From positions 110,874-174,873 of the forward strand of contig CAJJDN010000017.1 in the NCBI GenBank assembly GCA_905182985.1: a stretch of 64,000 bases of DNA, read 5' to 3'. The DNA comes from Paramecium sonneborni (Eukaryota > Ciliophora > Oligohymenophorea > Peniculida > Parameciidae). Of the stretch, positions 61,813 to 64,000 are shown piece by piece. The translations under genes were made by a program, and so were the position numbers. The stretch's first letter is position 1. Every line of letters starts with the position of its first letter. Below the pieces are notes generated by a model. It was given only the letters and a program-made list of their open reading frames with translations, had not been told where the DNA came from and did not search any database.

Positions 61813-62652
61813 TTGTATTATTTTTTGACATGAATTATATCAATTAATTTTATTTTAATGAAAAAAGTGTAATTATGACATTCAGAAGTTCATTTAAGTC
61901 CTATTTTTATAAATACTTTTATTCTATTTTTAAGTGAAGATATTATAGATCTAGTTAACCATAACTAGTCTGTAATAATCTATTAATTAAAAGCAATTAT
62001 TTCGTTATAAATTTAGGATATAAATTTTATTCTTAATAAGGTGTTGATGGCCTAAAGACTTATGAATTTTAATAAGCTTATAATATTTTACAATTATATT
62101 TATTAGCTCATCAAAGTTTATGATAATAGTGTTATTCTTATCGCAACTTATAAGTAATCTTATATATAAATTATTTAGATGATTAATAATTTATGTGATG
62201 TCAAATTTTCAATCAATCTTATGAGATTTCAAATGAGCAAAAATTAAGCATCTTTTTATAATAGGAAAAATTTATAGATGTGAAAACTAAAATCATAAAA
62301 TAGAAATAGGAATACAGAAAGTTAAAAATTAGAACTTATATTTTTTGACAATGATCTTATATTTAAATACTTCACTCATATTTCTATAAGAGTAAGTAAA
62401 ACAATCAGGTTTATTATAGATTGATATAATAATCATCCTTTCTGAATGCTGATTTGATTTACTTTTAAAATATAATTTAAATGATAAATCAAAAATTATA
62501 CAAAATCAGTTTTTCCCAATAGTGTTTGCTGTCAATTAAAACTAATTACTATTATCTTAATTTATAGATTACTGAGTTTTAACAAAAATATATATATATT
62601 GTAAATTAAAAAATGAATTATATAGAAAACTTTAATAAAATTATTAAATAAA
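61813..62652. other. Unresolved region before the last gene
   Basis: 840 bp in which two minus-strand frames (ending at 61882 and 61890) and one plus-strand frame are open for long stretches without a convincing start. The plus frame has TGA codons at 61935, 62121 and 62196, so it is not a clean gene. At most one of these is coding; a decayed gene is possible. Confidence 0.4.
62213..62436 (-). CDS. Possible very small protein
   Basis: With one 29-nt intron (GTATTCCTATTTC...TTTTAG) a 64-aa frame reads MIIISIYNKPDCFTYSYRN to CSFEISQD. The intron has normal borders and removes an in-frame TGA. There is no domain, and the length is too short to be sure. Confidence 0.25.
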
Positions 62653-64000
62653 ATGGATGAATCTAAACTAGAAGATATCTAATAAATGAGTATTGGATCA
62701 TTGGCAGGTGTTTTGAGTGATTTAAACTAAAATGATCTTCCTGTTTTAAAAGATCTAAATCTCAAAGAATTAGAGACTCTTATAGGTGAATTTAGAAATA
62801 CTAAGATGAGATTATATTAAGTATTTATATTTTGTTAAAAAATTAGATTTAGAAGTATAAGTTTAATTTTAATTAACCAACTTTATCAGTTTTAGTGGAT
62901 ATCATTAATAAAAAATTAAGATTAGCTTTAGAAATAATTGACAAATAAAATTATATTAATCAATAATTCTTATTAGATTATCATAAATATGAAAAAAATA
63001 TGATAAATTTAATTCAGGATGCTCCAAAATAAACAAATGATGTTATTGAAGAATTAGAAGACAAAGTAATTGACTGGTATAAATCAATTACAACAAAATT
63101 TAATGAAATAACAAGTCTTAGAATTTTTAACACAAATGAATTAAATGTAATATATAATGAAGATTTTTATGCTAAATTTCAAAATCAAGAAAACTTAACT
63201 TTTTTATAAAAAGGATTATTTAAGAATTGTGCTTAAACTGCTTTAGAAGAATTCAAGAATATGTTGAATACATTTAATATTTAACATACAGAAGAATTAT
63301 AAGAAATTTTGAGTAATTTATAGATATTGGATTAATTTTATAAGACATAACCTTTAATTGATGATATGATTGATTTTCTCTCTTCAAAACTTATGTTTGA
63401 CATAACATAAGTGATAAAAAACAGTTTAATTAATATTGATAAGATTACAAATTATTTGAATAAATAAAATTATAGATTTTTAGTAAGACAATAAAATACA
63501 GAATTTAGATAATATGAATCAAAAGAGTAATAAACATTATTTTTAAATATGTTTTAATAAATAAAATATTTTAAATATCCTAAAACAATTTAAGAACATT
63601 AAGTTTTAGATGAATAATTTAATGACCTAAATAAATAACTTCATGTGATAATATAAAAGAATATTGAAATGAGTGATTATCCAAAAGCAATTTAGAGGAA
63701 TTTAAAAAAATTGTATGAATATTTTTTCAAAGGGAATAGAAAGTTTATAAAATTAAAAATTAGATATATAAAAATCGCACAATAATTTGAAGATACATTA
63801 GATAAATAAGAATTACTAAATTAAAATGTGTTGGCTGAATTATAAACATTATAAGCAAAGTCAAATACTTTAAATTGTTTTATGACTGGATTATTTGAAA
63901 TGGGAGAGTTTTGTTTAAGTTGTTATGATTTGGATGAGGAAGTTCATAATTTTTTATTTTAAGTCTAATTATTAATACATCATTATAGTGAGACATTAAG
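62653..64000 (+). CDS. Large helical protein, partial at window end
   Basis: The gene starts MDESKLEDIQQMSIGSLAGV, has one 26-nt intron (62821-62846), and stays open to the window edge, giving ~440 aa so far. It is predicted all-helical with no membrane segment (FRNTKMRLYQ, LRLALEIIDKQNYINQQFLL, NMLNTFNIQHTEELQEIL). The pattern of an N-terminal helical bundle and repeated short helices would fit a vesicle-tethering subunit of the COG/exocyst type, but I cannot identify it with confidence. The 3' end lies outside the window. Confidence 0.7.

Overview
The window reads as macronuclear DNA of a ciliate, almost certainly a Paramecium. It is very AT-rich. Conserved proteins (clathrin heavy chain, glucose-6-phosphate isomerase, PRPP synthetase, ribosomal protein L32, FKBP) stay open only when TAA and TAG are read as Gln and TGA is the sole stop. 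Coding regions are interrupted by tiny introns, nearly all 20-38 nt, mostly GTA...TAG with a minority starting GTT or GTG. Genes lie on both strands, often only 40-200 bp apart. All protein calls use this code, and most gene models were checked by confirming that the spliced length is a multiple of three.

Layout. 1-3.4 kb: a Gln/Asn-rich protein, an unknown helical protein and a cytochrome b5-domain protein. 4.0-10.5 kb: clathrin heavy chain. 10.5-16.4 kb: a WD40 protein, an ankyrin protein and a seven-TM gustatory-receptor-like protein. 16.4-24.5 kb: a UEV-domain ESCRT-I-like protein, a cyclin, rpL32, a coiled-coil protein, a small C2H2 zinc-finger protein and a LAMMER/CLK-type kinase. 24.7-29.3 kb: a long coiled-coil protein with eleven 159-bp (53-residue) repeats. 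30.1-36.4 kb: a FOP/LisH basal-body-type protein, two tightly packed kelch genes (the second ending in a RING finger) and glucose-6-phosphate isomerase. 36.7-43.4 kb: an 1833-aa membrane protein of TmcB-like architecture, a LITAF-like protein and a wolframin-like protein. 43.5-49.2 kb: a PHD-like finger protein, PRPP synthetase with a mitochondrial-type leader, a coiled-coil protein, FKBP12 and a tRNA-Val. 49.4-61.3 kb: four protein kinases (one with N-terminal ankyrin repeats), a B-box/SPRY protein and an unknown protein. 61.3 kb to the end: small uncertain ORFs and the start of a large helical protein that runs off the window.

The most important warning concerns assembly. Three single-N positions (8877, 44950, 54632) each sit between two nearly identical direct copies of 1.1-1.2 kb. 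These look like overlapping contig ends joined without merging. Collapsing the first one restores a perfectly in-frame 1715-aa clathrin heavy chain. The other two leave one intact copy plus a fragment of each neighbouring gene. Apparent duplicate genes at these places should not be taken as biology.

The genes are a typical mixed eukaryotic set rather than one pathway. There is a visible run of signalling genes (five kinases, a cyclin, a PAS-type receptor candidate, a 7-TM receptor) and of membrane-traffic and ciliary genes (clathrin, UEV protein, LITAF, FOP/LisH). I saw no CRISPR array, mobile element, telomere or prokaryotic-type operon.
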